Positions 26,547 to 36,439 of a stretch of 44,802 nt of DNA are shown here, in pieces; positions within the stretch are counted from its first letter, which is position 1, and every line of letters starts with the position of its first letter. Below the pieces are notes generated by a model. It made no database searches. It worked only from the letters and a program-made list of their open reading frames with translations, and was not told the origin of the DNA. Origin of the DNA: Microcoleus sp. LEGE 07076. Its GTDB lineage: Bacteria > Cyanobacteriota > Cyanobacteriia > Cyanobacteriales > Microcoleaceae. The stretch is from contig NZ_JADEWV010000033.1 of the NCBI RefSeq assembly GCF_015207455.1, positions 1 through 44,802 of the forward strand, in the 5' to 3' direction. The translations under genes and the position numbers were made by a program.

Positions 26547-27112
26547 AAAAACAATCCTTTCTATTGTGATCTGCTCAAAGGCCTTGTGGTTTTGTAAATA
26601 GATAAGATTACAAAGTTAGGCACTCAAACAATCTTTTAACTATAGGAATATAAACAAGAGCTTTTCATCTATCTCAAGTTAGATTTCTCAAGTTGTAGCA
26701 TAAGTCATTAGTCATTAGTCCGAAGGAAGAAGGAAGAAAGATGGCAGAGTTGACAGCAAACAGCAAACTGTTGACAGCTTTGCCCGAAAAGCCCGTTGTT
26801 GGGTTGACAGTTGACTGATGCAAGAAGAAAGAAAAAATGGACAATCCTCCATCTCATACCAATTATTAAAAGTCACGGCATTGCTGTGCCGGACTTGGGT
26901 TCAGCCGTTTCCCTACTTGGCTGAGCGTTTGGCCGGAAGTGCGCGGGCTGCGTTGAAAAATTTGGGGTTTTGGGGTCAAAAAAAACCTTCCGGTCAGGAA
27001 CCAGAAGGAACGGTTGTATGATCTCAAGTACAACAAGGTCTTTAATCGCAATTTTCTTCGCACGCCGCGATCGCACACATCTGTCTAATGGCTGAAAGTA
27101 TCTGCACAGTTG
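26547..27112. other. Intergenic region with heptamer-like repeats
   Basis: AGTCATT and AACAGTTGAC-like units occur near 26703-26815. A frame at 26818-27021 (67 residues, ATALLCRTW-free and unrecognised; it contains YLAERLAGSARAALKNLGFW) overlaps an equally long minus frame and is not called. An A-run with CCTTCCGGTC...CCAGAAGG near 26988-27010 might form a weak hairpin. Confidence 0.4.
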
Positions 27113-27910
27113 CTAATCATTTTGAATCGCTGTTTTTAGACTCTTGCAGAATTCGCCGATCGCCTCTAAACCCTCTTCTGGAGTGCCTTGGGCCAAGCGT
27201 TTCACAAAAGCGCTGCCAACAATCGCAGCGTCTGCACCCCATTCTTTCACTTGGCGGGCGTGTTCCGGTTTCGAGATCCCAAACCCGACACCGATGGGTT
27301 TGTCTGTGACGCTGCGGAGTTCTTGCAGCAACTCTTTTGCTCGCGTTTCTAAACCTTCGCGCACTCCCGTAACCCCCGTCACGCTGACTAAGTAAATAAA
27401 TCCTTGAGACTGGCGGGCGATGGCTTCTATGCGGCTTTTGGGACTTGTCGGAGCAACTAATAATGTTAGTTCAATCCCTAATTTCTTGGCAGGTTGGATG
27501 AGACTTTCGGCTTCTTCTAAGGGCAAGTCCGGTACAACCAATCCCTGAACTCCGGCAGTTTTGATTTGCTGCAAGAAGGTTTCTATACCTCGGTACAAAA
27601 TCGGGTTGTAGTATGCGAACAGAATAATGGGCGATCGCAAATTCGGACTAACTTTCGCTACCATTTCCAGCACCGGATCTAACCGCGTTCCCCGCTGCAG
27701 GGCCCTAGTAGCAGCAGCTTGAATCACCGGCCCGTCAGCTAGCGGGTCAGAATATGGAACGCCAAGCTCGATCGCATCTGCACCGCTATCATCCAAAACT
27801 TGCAGTGCTTTAGCCGTTGTCTCCAAATCTGGGTCGCCAGCAGTAATAAAAGGAATTAATGCACATTGGTTGCTCTTTCGCAACGTTTCAAAACATTTAG
27901 AAATAGTCAT
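27113..27910 (-). CDS. trpA: Tryptophan synthase alpha chain
   Basis: Cleaves indole-3-glycerol phosphate to indole, which is channelled to TrpB. TIM barrel of 265 residues with the catalytic pair E48 ([14 protein letters not shown]) and D59 (PLADGP), [28 protein letters not shown], and the phosphate-binding [12 protein letters not shown] and [14 protein letters not shown]. The ATG at 27910. It is separated from the upstream DUF3007-ndhL pair by 260 bp of repeats; trpA near ndhL is, to my knowledge, a recurring cyanobacterial neighbourhood. No other trp gene is here. Confidence 0.96.
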   Translation of the reverse strand: MTISKCFETLRKSNQCALIPFITAGDPDLETTAKALQVLDDSGADAIELGVPYSDPLADGPVIQAAATRALQRGTRLDPVLEMVAKVSPNLRSPIILFAYYNPILYRGIETFLQQIKTAGVQGLVVPDLPLEEAESLIQPAKKLGIELTLLVAPTSPKSRIEAIARQSQGFIYLVSVTGVTGVREGLETRAKELLQELRSVTDKPIGVGFGISKPEHARQVKEWGADAAIVGSAFVKRLAQGTPEEGLEAIGEFCKSLKTAIQND

Positions 27911-28170
27911 TAGTTATTAGTCATTAGTCATTGGTCATCAGTCATTGGTCATCAGTCATTGGTCAATAGTCATTAGTCATCAGTGCCGTCATCGCTCGCG
28001 AACCTTGTCATTAGTGCGAGATTAAGAACTCGCTTTCCATCCTCAATCATTAGTCATCAGTCGTCAGTTCCCCGAAGCGAGCGACATCCTCGCACGCCTA
28101 AAAAACACTAATAACTAATGACCAATGACTAATGACTAATGACCACTGACCAATGACTAATAACCACTGA
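27911..28170. repeat. Heptamer tandem repeats (AGTCATT/GGTCATC)
   Basis: A nearly continuous run of 7-bp units (AGTCATT, GGTCATC, and the complementary-looking TAATGAC, CAATGAC) fills the gap. The two halves are roughly inverse complements, so the transcript could fold into a long hairpin. Confidence 0.75.
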
Positions 28171-28476
28171 CTAATTATCTTTTTCCTGCTCAATTTCGGC
28201 TTGAAGTTTGGCTAACTCTTCAGGAGTGAGTGCATCAAGCTGCTTCTGCAAGACAGCATCTTTGTACTCTTTCAGTTGCTCGCTGTAGGTCATACTTTGA
28301 GTCAGCGCTCGAAATAAATAAGTCACCAGCCAGCCAATCAAGCCAGCCACCAAAAATAACTGACTCCAAATCCCTGCATTCATGCTGTCGAGTCCAGCGA
28401 ATTGCAGTAGCAAGTAGACAAACCCACCTGCTACAAAGAAGCCGATCGTGATTCCAATTACGTCAATACGTCGCAT
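28171..28476 (-). CDS. DUF3007 membrane protein
   Basis: 101 residues with two transmembrane helices (VIGITIGFFVAGGFVYLLLQ and IWSQLFLVAGLIGWLVTYLF) and a charged coiled-coil tail (LTPEELAKLQAEIEQEKDN). It matches the conserved cyanobacterial and plastid-lineage DUF3007 family, which commonly follows ndhL. Its ATG is immediately adjacent to the ndhL stop codon, so the two are translationally coupled; a role with the NDH-1 complex or thylakoid is plausible but unproven. Confidence 0.85.
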   Translation of the reverse strand: MRRIDVIGITIGFFVAGGFVYLLLQFAGLDSMNAGIWSQLFLVAGLIGWLVTYLFRALTQSMTYSEQLKEYKDAVLQKQLDALTPEELAKLQAEIEQEKDN

Positions 28477-28692
28477 TTAGGCTTCTATCTGCCGCCGTTT
28501 GGGGCGAAAGTTCAAAAAGGGAGCTAAGAGAAACATACCGGGGAAGAAGAAGAACATCAAGAAGTACATGAAGCCGCGCTCAAAAGAGGTGGCCACGTAC
28601 CAGCGGCTGTTCAGGTAAGCGTAGGTGGCGGCCGGTACTACCAAGAGGTAGGCTCCTGCCAAGACGGCGTAAAGCAGCAAAGTAATATACAT
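28477..28692 (-). CDS. ndhL: NAD(P)H-quinone oxidoreductase subunit L
   Basis: 71-residue subunit of the cyanobacterial NDH-1 complex, needed for cyclic electron flow and, as IctA, linked to inorganic carbon uptake. Two hydrophobic helices: [20 protein letters not shown] and [20 protein letters not shown], joined by [13 protein letters not shown] and ending in [10 protein letters not shown], all characteristic of NdhL. ATG at 28692. First gene of a two-gene unit with the DUF3007 protein, with trpA further down. Confidence 0.93.
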   Translation of the reverse strand: MYITLLLYAVLAGAYLLVVPAATYAYLNSRWYVATSFERGFMYFLMFFFFPGMFLLAPFLNFRPKRRQIEA

Positions 28693-28890
28693 AGATTTGC
28701 TTTATGGGAAAAATAACACGGGCAAGCGGGCAAAGAGGCTCTGCTAGCTGGTTAACTATTGTACTGCTTGGGGAGATGCAGCGCGAGTTTTCGGAATTTT
28801 TAGATTAGGGGTTGCGTAAATTGGGGTTTTGGTTGTAGAATAAAAGGCTGTTGCTGTCAGTGAATCAAATCCACAGCAATTTGACTAAAG

Positions 28891-28975
28891 GGGGGTGTGG
28901 CGGAATGGTAGACGCTACGGACTTAAAATCCGTTGACCCGAAACGGTCGTGTGGGTTCAAGTCCCTCCACCCCCA
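28891..28975 (+). tRNA. tRNA-Leu(UAA), without intron
   Basis: 85-nt class II tRNA. Acceptor stem GGGGGTG pairs with CACCCCC, with discriminator A. The anticodon arm is ACGGA-CTTAAAA-TCCGT, giving anticodon UAA. A long variable arm (GACCCGAAACGGTC region) and a T-loop GTTCAAG follow. CCA is not encoded (ATA follows the discriminator region). The group I intron found in this gene in many cyanobacteria, between U and AA of the anticodon, is absent. Confidence 0.95.
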
Positions 28976-29066
28976 TACTTTTCAATACTTTGTGAGTCAA
29001 TAGTTTCAGACTTATTCCACCAGCAAGAGTTGTGTTTTCCGCTGAACTTTGGCTCAGTTTGGCTTT

Positions 29067-29219
29067 TTAGATGTGGTCGAGTATTTCTAGAACCCCCAAA
29101 TCTGCCTTAGACTTTTTGCGCCGCGCTTTCAACCGATTGAACAAGTCAGCAGCTTCAGGGAATTTGGCGACTGTCGGATCTGAGTTGTTATTTTCCTCCC
29201 AAGACTGTATTTGCAACAA
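29067..29219 (-). CDS. Possible small protein or gene remnant, 50 residues
   Basis: Minus-strand frame from TTG at 29219 reads QIQSWEENNNSDPTVAKFPE, then AADLFNRLKARRKKSKADLG and VLEILDHI. It looks like the C-terminus of a larger protein: a helical, Lys/Arg-rich end with protein-like codon composition. An in-frame stop lies directly before the TTG, and no ribosome site is visible. Not recognised; a decayed 3' fragment is as likely as a gene. Confidence 0.3.
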   Translation of the reverse strand: MLQIQSWEENNNSDPTVAKFPEAADLFNRLKARRKKSKADLGVLEILDHI

Positions 29220-29280
29220 TCATTGGTTAACATAGAGTACCCTGATTTGACAAGATTGCCAAGGGCGATCGGCTTGAGTT

Positions 29281-29997
29281 ATGACTGATTCGCAGTCGCA
29301 TCAGTCACAAGGAGAACCCGTGAAATATTTTTCAGTAGTAATGTATTTGCTGCGGGAACGGCAACAGTTTCTCGAAGAAATTCGTGAAGGTGTCAAGCTC
29401 AAATCTAAAATTTTCGGCTTGTTAATTTCTAGTACCATATTTTTTGGAATTTACGGAGCGATATTAGGTGCATCTAGTACCTGGATGCAATGTCTAGTTT
29501 CAACAATAAAGTTACCAGCACTTTACTTGCTGACGCTGATTATCTGCTTTCCCACACTGTACTTTTTTAATGTCATGTTTGGTTCAAAACGAACTTTTGA
29601 ACAGTATTTGACATTGTTGATGACAGCAATGGCGATGATTAGCGTATTGCTGTTTGGATTTGCACCTGTCAGCCTATTTTTTCTGATCAGCAGTACCAAT
29701 TACAATTTTTATCTGCTGTTAAATGTTGCGATCATGGCAGTCACAGGATTTTTGGGTGTAAACTTCATTTATCAAGGAATGCACTTTCTGTCCGAACAAG
29801 ATGCCGAAGGCAAAGACATCAGGCTAAATATTTTGCGGTGTTGGTTGGGACTTTATGCGTTTGTCGGCAGTCAGTTGGGATGGACGCTGAGACCGTTTTT
29901 TGGGGCACCGGGACAACCTTTTGAACTGTTCCGAAGCCTAGAAAGCAATTTTTATCTGAGTCTGTGGGATTCAATTAGGTCTCTTGGGGGATTTTAA
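29281..29997 (+). CDS. Integral membrane protein, unknown function (YIP1-like layout)
   Basis: 238 residues. A polar N-terminus and an amphipathic segment (YLLRERQQFLEEIREGVKLK) precede about five or six transmembrane helices (KIFGLLISSTIFFGIYGAIL, LPALYLLTLIICFPTLYFF, YLTLLMTAMAMISVLLFGFA, LLLNVAIMAVTGFLGVNF). This layout recurs in cyanobacteria, sometimes under an unconvincing actin-binding WH2 label. The ATG at 29281. It is followed 29 bp later by a second membrane protein gene, so the two are probably one transcription unit. No catalytic motif is visible. Confidence 0.75.
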   Translation: MTDSQSHQSQGEPVKYFSVVMYLLRERQQFLEEIREGVKLKSKIFGLLISSTIFFGIYGAILGASSTWMQCLVSTIKLPALYLLTLIICFPTLYFFNVMFGSKRTFEQYLTLLMTAMAMISVLLFGFAPVSLFFLISSTNYNFYLLLNVAIMAVTGFLGVNFIYQGMHFLSEQDAEGKDIRLNILRCWLGLYAFVGSQLGWTLRPFFGAPGQPFELFRSLESNFYLSLWDSIRSLGGF

Positions 29998-30026
29998 TTG
30001 ATGCCAGCTTAAGGAGAGTTGAAATA

Positions 30027-30737
30027 GTGATACAAGCGGATTTGGATGAGTTAAAACTTCCTGAAAAAGAGTTAGATGACTTGAGTGGAATAGCTTTGAG
30101 CGACAGTTTTGCTGCGGATTTTTACAGATTTGCTGCACGCCCGGATGGAAAAAAGCTGTTTGCTCTTTTGTTGCACGAGTTACTGATATTTTGCGTGACG
30201 CTTGTTGTGTCCCTGCCTGTTGCTTTGCTGCTCAACAAACATGAAGTTGGTTCATTTAGCGATGCTGAGATATTTGTCCGAGTTTTACAAATAACTTTGG
30301 GTGTTTCGCTGGCGATTACTGCTGTTTGGAATGTTTATCAATGGATGAAGACCAAGCCTCTGCTAATGCTGGCGAGTCTGCTGGATGAAGTTGAGAAGTA
30401 TAACGAAGTGATTAAAGCTTTAGATATTATCGATCGCCTAACGGCTGCTGGCAATTTACAAGCCAATTTAATTAACCGACAAGATGCGATTGAGGCTTTG
30501 AAAATTACTAGAGAAAGTTTAGTTTGTGCTTTGAAAACAGAAAGGATTCTGCGGGAAAATCAGGAATTTATCGGTCGCCGTTACGAGTTATTTGCTAATA
30601 TTGAAAGTAATTTGGCTGCTTTGATGGCGATCGATGTGAGCGATCGGGCGACTGAATACGGGCGGTTGCTAAATGACGCTTTGGAAATTGGGATGAGCGT
30701 GCAGAAAGAGGTAAGAAAGTTGCAAAATGGCAAGTGA
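30027..30737 (+). CDS. Membrane protein with two helices and a cytoplasmic coiled-coil domain
   Basis: 236 residues from GTG at 30027, preceded by AAGGAGAG. Two transmembrane helices (LFALLLHELLIFCVTLVVSL near 46-70 and IFVRVLQITLGVSLAITAVW near 82-105) are followed by an all-helical domain (LLDEVEKYNEVIKALDIIDR, and later IESNLAALMAIDVSDRATEY). No family recognised. It is probably co-transcribed with the preceding membrane protein. A GTAGGGTGCGTC palindrome follows directly and may act as the terminator hairpin. Confidence 0.7.
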   Translation: MIQADLDELKLPEKELDDLSGIALSDSFAADFYRFAARPDGKKLFALLLHELLIFCVTLVVSLPVALLLNKHEVGSFSDAEIFVRVLQITLGVSLAITAVWNVYQWMKTKPLLMLASLLDEVEKYNEVIKALDIIDRLTAAGNLQANLINRQDAIEALKITRESLVCALKTERILRENQEFIGRRYELFANIESNLAALMAIDVSDRATEYGRLLNDALEIGMSVQKEVRKLQNGK

Positions 30738-30746
30738 AGTTGAGTT

Positions 30747-30810
30747 GTAGGGTGCGTCAGACATTGGTCGTTTCGATTTTAACAAATTTGGACGAGCTGA
30801 CGCACCCTAC
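30747..30810. repeat. Dispersed palindrome, GTAGGGTGCGTC family (singleton, perfect arms)
   Basis: GTAGGGTGCGTCAG and CTGACGCACCCTAC are exact 14-bp complements around a 36-bp centre. It lies between two convergent genes (the membrane protein and mutS), so it could also serve as a bidirectional terminator. Same family as 22235-22316 and the array at 39825-40496. Confidence 0.75.
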
Positions 30811-30846
30811 GCATTTACAAACTACGAACCTTTTTTGGGGACAATT

Positions 30847-33474
30847 TCAATCCTCAAAGATATCCAATTGTTGTCCCTCAGACTCTTTTTTACCATCTTT
30901 TTTAACACCCTTCCGCAGCCCGATCGCAATTTTGCTATGTTTCTCTATCTGCTTCATCACCTGTCTCGCCCTCTCAATCACCGACGGTGGCAAACCAGCC
31001 AACCTCCCCGCTTCAATACCGTAAGACTTGTCAGCGCCCCCTGGCTGAACTTCGTGCAAAAATACAATTTGATCCGGCAATTCTTTCACCGTCACCTGAT
31101 AATTTGCAACATTATCCAAAATAGAAGCTAACTCATTTAACTCGTGATAGTGAGTAGCAAAAATCGTCCGCGCCCGAATCTCGCTGGCTAAATACTCTGC
31201 CACAGACCAAGCAATCGAAAGTCCGTCAAACGTCGCCGTTCCCCTACCAATTTCGTCCAACAAAACCAATGACTGCGGTGTCGCGTGATTGAGAATATTT
31301 GCAGTTTCGTTCATTTCTACCATAAATGTAGATTGACCGGTTGCCAAATCATCCACGGCACCGACGCGGGTAAAAATGCGATCGCAAATTCCCAAAGTCG
31401 CAGCTTTCGCCGGCACAAAACTCCCCATCTGCGCCATCAACTGAATCAAACCGACTTGCCGCAAATAACAGCTTTTTCCGCTAGCATTCGGCCCGGTTAA
31501 AATAATTAAATCCGGTCGGTTTAGCGATGCTTCCCGACCCAAAAAAGCCGAATTCGGGACAAAAAATCCCGGCGGTAAAGACTTTTCCACCACCGGATGA
31601 CAACCTTCAACAATTTTAATTTCCCGACTTTCTACCACAGTCGGGCGGCAGTAATTCTGGTAAACTGCTACTTCTGCCAAACCGCACAAAACATCGGCCG
31701 CCGCCACCGCGCGGGAAACATTGCGAATAACTTCGGCGTGTTCTCCTATTTCCGATCGCACTTTCGCAAAAATATCGTATTCCAACTGATTTAAATCTTC
31801 CCGCGCCGTCAAAATTCGCACTTCCCTTTCTTTTAATTCTTCAGTGCTGTAACGTTCTTCATTGGTAAGAGTTTGCTTACGGGTGTAGTCGTTAGGCACT
31901 TGGTCTACTTTCGATTTTGTCACGCTGATGTAATAGCCGAAAGCTTTATTGTAGCCAACTTTCAAGTTAGCAATTCCGGTGCGTTTCCGTTCATTTGCCT
32001 CTAAATTTGCAATCCAATCTTGGTCAGCGGATGCAGTTTGGCGCATCTCATCAAGCATGGCATTGATTCCGGCTCGAATCAAACCTCCTTCTTTTAAATG
32101 AATCGGGGGTTCATCAACTAAATAATCGTGAATTTTCGCTGCCAATTCTTCGACAATTGATGGTACATTTTGTAGGGTTCTCAAATAAGGCGAGATCCCT
32201 TGGGCTGCAATAACAGCCAATTCCGGCAGTTTTGCTAGAGAATCGGCTAAAGCGACCAAATCTCTGGCGCTAGCGGTTCCAGAACCGGCGCGCCCGGTCA
32301 GTCTTTCGATGTCATAAATTTGGCGCAGCAATTGCTGCAAGTCTTGGCGCAGCGGATTGTTTTCTACTAATTCTTGAATCGTGTCGTGTCGGGCGCAAAT
32401 GCCTTTAATGTTGAGCAAAGGTTGCAGCACCCAGCGGCGCAAAGCGCGGCCTCCCATGGCGGTGCTGGTTTTGTCTATAGCCCACAGCAGCGAACCGTGA
32501 AACACTCCATCTCTGACTGTTTGAGTAATTTCGAGATTGCGGCGGGTTTGATAGTCTAGTATCAGAAAATCGGTGAGAGTATAAGTGTGCAATCTTTGTA
32601 AAGCAACTGCTTTTTCTTTTTGAGTTTCTTCGAGATATTGCAGCAAACCGCCGGCGGCGCGCACTGCGAGGGAAAGGTGACCGCATCCCATACCTTCGAG
32701 CGATCGCACTTTGAACTTTTGCAGAATTCTTTGTTTTGCTTCGGACAAAGTAAACGGAATTTGCGATCGCAAAGAATAGCAAAACGAATTCGGCAAACAA
32801 TCGGGTAAATGCTCAGATTTCTCTCCCGGTCTCAACATCGTCACCAAATCCGGCGCATTAGTTGGTATCAAAATTTCCGAAGGTTGCAAGCGCAGCAATT
32901 CTAGGGTTAATTGTTCTAAACTTTCGGCTTGGGTAGTTACGAATTCTCCCGTAGAAATATCTGTATAAGCCAATCCCCAATGTTCTCCTGCGATGACGAT
33001 TGCTGCTAAAAAGTTATTTTGTCTGGGTTTGAGCATTCCGTCATCTGTCAAAGTTCCGGGAGTGAGAATGCGAGTAATTTCGCGCTTGACTTGGCGGCCT
33101 TCGCGGGCGGCGATAGAAGCATCTTCAACTTGGTCGCAAATTACTACAGCATAGCCTTTTTCTACTAACTGAGAACTGTAGCGTTCGAGGGCGTGGTGTG
33201 GCACTCCAGTCATCGGCACTTTGCCAATTTCTTTGCCGCTTTCTTTGCTCGTACAAACAAGTTCTAATTCCCTCGATATCGTCACGGCATCTTGGAAAAA
33301 ACACTCAAAGAAATCTCCGACTCGAAAAAACAAAAGTGCGTGGGGATACTGTTCTTTCACTTCAACATACCGCTGCATCATCGGCGTTAGTTTGGTGAAT
33401 TCTAGTAAGCGGTGGTCGGCATTGCGGATGTTGGCTTGATGGGGGTCTGTTGGGGTAGATGCAGTGTAAGGCAT
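30847..33474 (-). CDS. mutS: DNA mismatch repair ATPase MutS
   Basis: Recognises mispairs and starts mismatch repair. From ATG 33474 the product has 875 residues; the longest frame (33507) adds 11 unlikely residues. The N-terminal mispair-binding Phe-x-Glu motif is in [10 protein letters not shown]. Walker A is GPNASGKSC near 661, Walker [17 protein letters not shown], and the composite-site ATHYHEL motif follows, as in MutS1. MutS1 (repair type) rather than MutS2, since no Smr domain is present. The gene stands alone; mutL is not in the window. Confidence 0.96.
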   Translation of the reverse strand: MPYTASTPTDPHQANIRNADHRLLEFTKLTPMMQRYVEVKEQYPHALLFFRVGDFFECFFQDAVTISRELELVCTSKESGKEIGKVPMTGVPHHALERYSSQLVEKGYAVVICDQVEDASIAAREGRQVKREITRILTPGTLTDDGMLKPRQNNFLAAIVIAGEHWGLAYTDISTGEFVTTQAESLEQLTLELLRLQPSEILIPTNAPDLVTMLRPGEKSEHLPDCLPNSFCYSLRSQIPFTLSEAKQRILQKFKVRSLEGMGCGHLSLAVRAAGGLLQYLEETQKEKAVALQRLHTYTLTDFLILDYQTRRNLEITQTVRDGVFHGSLLWAIDKTSTAMGGRALRRWVLQPLLNIKGICARHDTIQELVENNPLRQDLQQLLRQIYDIERLTGRAGSGTASARDLVALADSLAKLPELAVIAAQGISPYLRTLQNVPSIVEELAAKIHDYLVDEPPIHLKEGGLIRAGINAMLDEMRQTASADQDWIANLEANERKRTGIANLKVGYNKAFGYYISVTKSKVDQVPNDYTRKQTLTNEERYSTEELKEREVRILTAREDLNQLEYDIFAKVRSEIGEHAEVIRNVSRAVAAADVLCGLAEVAVYQNYCRPTVVESREIKIVEGCHPVVEKSLPPGFFVPNSAFLGREASLNRPDLIILTGPNASGKSCYLRQVGLIQLMAQMGSFVPAKAATLGICDRIFTRVGAVDDLATGQSTFMVEMNETANILNHATPQSLVLLDEIGRGTATFDGLSIAWSVAEYLASEIRARTIFATHYHELNELASILDNVANYQVTVKELPDQIVFLHEVQPGGADKSYGIEAGRLAGLPPSVIERARQVMKQIEKHSKIAIGLRKGVKKDGKKESEGQQLDIFED

Positions 33475-33619
33475 AAAAGGCGATCGATAAATTTTAATCT
33501 TTAACAACTTTAGCCCAAGCTCGGCTTTTAGTTATAGCTAATGATACAATTTTTGACGATTAATCATCCTCAAGCAGGGTGCGCGATTCTCAAGATGCCA
33601 GCCCAGTTATATAGTTAGT

Positions 33620-33673
33620 AGTGCGGACTGAAGTCCGCTCTCATGCTGCGGACTGAAGTCCGCAGCATGAGAG
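33620..33673. repeat. Perfect 17-bp hairpin with GCGGACTGAAGTCCGC repeat
   Basis: CTCTCATGCTGCGGACT (33638-33654), a two-base GA loop, then its exact complement to 33673. A shorter palindrome of the same kind (GCGGACTGAAGTCCGC) overlaps at its left. The gap 33475-33992 contains no gene. Confidence 0.7.
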
Positions 33674-33992
33674 CCGCGCCTGGGGTCGATCGAGCGGACG
33701 CGATCTGAGAAAGCAGCGACTGGCGATCGCCAAAAACAACCTCAGCTATCCCGCCCTGAGCTGTTAACTGTTAACAGAAGAACCCTAAAGCTTCTGGCAC
33801 TTATTCTGGCTAAGCTAGACATTTTTTATGATTTAAAACAGCCAAAAGATCCATTTGTAAATTATACCTCAGGTAGAGAAGAATTATGTTTTATCTGGTT
33901 ATTATAAAAACGTGAATCAAATTGATGTGGCAGCAAAGTAAATTGAATATTGAGAAGTCAAAATTGGCTACTAACTAGAGGAGAATTAAATA

Positions 33993-35159
33993 ATGAAAGC
34001 TCTTTGCTGGCACGGAGCAAATGACGTGCGAGTTGATAACGTACCAGACCCAACAATTATCAATCCGCGGGATGCCATAGTTAAAATCACTTCTACAGCA
34101 ATCTGCGGCTCAGATTTGCACCTCTACAACGGCTTCATCCCGACAATGCAATCTGGCGACATCATGGGTCACGAATTCATGGGGGAAGTAGTCGAACTAG
34201 GCAGCGAAGTCAAGAACTTGAAAAAGGGCGATCGCGTTGTTATTCCTTTTACTATTTCTTGCGGCAGTTGCTTCTTTTGCAACCGGGATTTGTGGTCGCT
34301 GTGCGACAATTCCAACCCCAACGCAGGATTGGCTGAAAAAATCTACGGTCATTCGCCGGCGGGACTGTTTGGCTACTCGCATTTGACGGGTGGCTATGCA
34401 GGAGGTCAAGCAGAATACGCGCGGGTTCCATTTGCAGATGTCGGCCCTTTGAAAATTCCTGACGGACTTTCTGATGAGCAAGTATTGTTCCTCACTGATA
34501 TCTTTCCGACGGGTTACATGGCGGCCGAAAACTGCAATATTCAACCGGGGGATACTGTTGCTGTTTGGGGATGCGGGCCTGTCGGACAATTTGCGATCAG
34601 AAGCGCGTTTATGTTGGGGGCCGATCGAGTAATTGCGATCGACCGAGTGCCCGAACGCTTGCAAATGGCGGCTGCGGCTGGGGCTGAAATCATCAACTAC
34701 GAAGAAATGGACGCGGGGGAAGCCGTCACCGAAATGACCGGGGGACGCGGCCCAGACGCTTGTATCGACGCGGTGGGAATGGAAGCCCACGGTACCGGTT
34801 TCGACGCTTTGTACGACAAAGCCAAGCAAGCAGTTCGGTTGGAGAGCGATCGGCCTACAGCGCTGCGACAAGTCATCCTCGCCTGTCGGAAAGGTGGCAC
34901 AGTGTCAATTCCCGGCGTTTACGGCGGCTTTGTTGACAAAGTACCCCTAGGTGCAGCGTTCAACAAAGGCTTGACGGTGAAAATGGGACAGACGCACGTT
35001 CACCGCTATTTGCGACCTTTGCTCGATCGCGTTCAAAAAGGTGAAATTGACCCAACCTTCGTGATTACGCACCGCATGAAATTGGATGAAGCGCCCGACG
35101 CTTACGAAATTTTCAAACAGAAAAAAGACAACTGCATCAAAGTTGTCCTCAAACCCTAA
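33993..35159 (+). CDS. Zinc-dependent alcohol dehydrogenase (FDH-like MDR family)
   Basis: 388-residue medium-chain dehydrogenase. Catalytic zinc ligands lie in AICGSDLH and IMGHEFMGE. The structural zinc site is [15 protein letters not shown] (four Cys). The Rossmann glycine motif is VWGCGPVG. The extended C-terminal half ([13 protein letters not shown], then [20 protein letters not shown]) places it with glutathione-independent formaldehyde dehydrogenase-like enzymes. The ATG at 33993 follows TAGAGGAG. A small conserved gene starts 27 bp after its stop, so the two likely form an operon. Physiological substrate uncertain. Confidence 0.9.
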   Translation: MKALCWHGANDVRVDNVPDPTIINPRDAIVKITSTAICGSDLHLYNGFIPTMQSGDIMGHEFMGEVVELGSEVKNLKKGDRVVIPFTISCGSCFFCNRDLWSLCDNSNPNAGLAEKIYGHSPAGLFGYSHLTGGYAGGQAEYARVPFADVGPLKIPDGLSDEQVLFLTDIFPTGYMAAENCNIQPGDTVAVWGCGPVGQFAIRSAFMLGADRVIAIDRVPERLQMAAAAGAEIINYEEMDAGEAVTEMTGGRGPDACIDAVGMEAHGTGFDALYDKAKQAVRLESDRPTALRQVILACRKGGTVSIPGVYGGFVDKVPLGAAFNKGLTVKMGQTHVHRYLRPLLDRVQKGEIDPTFVITHRMKLDEAPDAYEIFKQKKDNCIKVVLKP

Positions 35160-35186
35160 CTCACCATTACTTCACAAGGAGAAACT

Positions 35187-35399
35187 ATGCTTTTACAAGA
35201 AAAAGAATCCGGCGACTTGATAGAAATCATCGATATCGCGACTTTAGTCAGCCCTACAAAAACAGAGGTGGGCGGCAAAAGTCAAGCAGGTCAAGAGGAG
35301 CAAGAGCCGACTACTTTTGAGAAGAGTAAATTGGTTTTTCCCTCCGGTGAAGTCCTGCCGCGCTGCTGGATTGAGGAAAATTATCAAACTAAAGGTTAG
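35187..35399 (+). CDS. Small conserved cyanobacterial protein (70 residues)
   Basis: LLQEKESGDLIEIIDIATLV, then an acidic linker, then LVFPSGEVLPRCWIEENY. I recognise the layout (LxxxxSGDLIEI...LVFPSGExLPRCW) as a small family common after zinc alcohol dehydrogenase genes, sometimes labelled acetyltransferase without a supporting domain. It has a good ribosome site (CAAGGAG) before ATG 35187. It is probably co-translated with the dehydrogenase; a regulatory or chaperone role is a guess. Confidence 0.75.
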   Translation: MLLQEKESGDLIEIIDIATLVSPTKTEVGGKSQAGQEEQEPTTFEKSKLVFPSGEVLPRCWIEENYQTKG

Positions 35400-35616
35400 G
35401 AGTAGGAACTTCAGTCCCAGATTGACTAATTAAGTAATTAAGGACAGAAGTCCGAACGATCTAACCCAAGAAAAAACTAAAGTTTTTACTACTAACCTTT
35501 GGTTGGTAGTGGGGACTTTAGTTGTGGCTTTGCTAATTAATTACTCAAAAACTGAAGTCTTTGCTGCCAACCCAAGTTTTACAAAAATAAATTTTATCAA
35601 AAATAGTAAGTAACCT

Positions 35617-36282
35617 ATGAAATTGCAAGCAGTAATGCTCGATGTTGACGGCACTCTCGTGCTCAGTAATGATGCCCACGCTCAAGCTTGGATAGAGGCA
35701 TTTGCTGCTTTCGGCTACGACGTGCCGTTCGATAAAATTCGCCCGCTAATTGGTATGGGCGGCGACAAAGTTATACCCAAAATGGTATCAGGACTTTCTG
35801 AAGAAGAAGGCGACGGGAAAAAGATTGCACAGAGACGCAAAGAATTGATTATTAACCGCTTTTCATCTACTCTCGATCCTGCACCAGGTTCGCGGGAATT
35901 GGTGTTAAAAATGCAGCACCAAAAACTGCGGCTAATTATTGCTACTTCAGCTACCGCCGACGAACTTTCGGGTTTGCTCAAAGCAGCACGGGTAGACGAT
36001 TTGCTCGACGAAGCGACAACATCTAGCGATGCGGAAGCTTCTAAGCCGGAACCGGATATTGTGGAAGCTGCTTTGAGCAAGTTGCAGGTGGAAGCGAGTC
36101 AGGTTGTGATGTTAGCTGATACTCCTTACGATATCGAAGCTGCAAGCAAGTGCGGGGTTGGTGTCATTGCTTTTCGCTGCGGAGGTTTCGATGATGCTTC
36201 GCTAGGAGGTGCTTTAGCTATTTATGACGATCCTGCTGATTTGTTGGCGGATTATGACAATTCTATTTTGGGGAAAAAATAA
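35617..36282 (+). CDS. HAD-superfamily hydrolase (phosphoglycolate phosphatase / beta-phosphoglucomutase type)
   Basis: 221 residues. Motif I is MLDVDGTLV (D8, D10), motif II IIATSAT, motif III Lys in ASKPEPD, and motif IV MLADTPYDIEAA. The helical cap (HAQAWIEAFAAFGYDVPFDK) is of the C1 type, seen in small-molecule phosphatases and phosphomutases. The ATG at 35617. It lies 217 bp after the small protein of the dehydrogenase unit, in the same direction, with repeat-like intergenic DNA between. Substrate not assignable. Confidence 0.88.
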   Translation: MKLQAVMLDVDGTLVLSNDAHAQAWIEAFAAFGYDVPFDKIRPLIGMGGDKVIPKMVSGLSEEEGDGKKIAQRRKELIINRFSSTLDPAPGSRELVLKMQHQKLRLIIATSATADELSGLLKAARVDDLLDEATTSSDAEASKPEPDIVEAALSKLQVEASQVVMLADTPYDIEAASKCGVGVIAFRCGGFDDASLGGALAIYDDPADLLADYDNSILGKK

Positions 36283-36335
36283 TTTATACCGCGTTGATGA
36301 AATAGAACTATTTAAGGAGACATCTTTTGGTTCTT

Positions 36336-36391
36336 AAGTTCGTAGTTGCACTTCAGCGCCCTCTTTAACGCTCAAGCGCAACTACAAACTT
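36336..36391. repeat. Imperfect 23-bp inverted repeat (MITE-like)
   Basis: AAGTTCGTAGTTGCACTTCA...against TGAAGC-like TCAAGCGCAACTACAAACTT: 23-bp arms with four mismatches and a 10-bp centre. Dispersed element character. It lies between convergent genes and may act as a terminator. Confidence 0.55.
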
Positions 36392-36439
36392 GTTTTTACT
36401 GCGAACTTTTGAGTAAAAACAGGTCAAAATGCTCTTGAC

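Noticed and set aside
27911-28170. CRISPR-like array
   Set aside because: Units are 7 bp with no spacers; these are heptamer tandem repeats.
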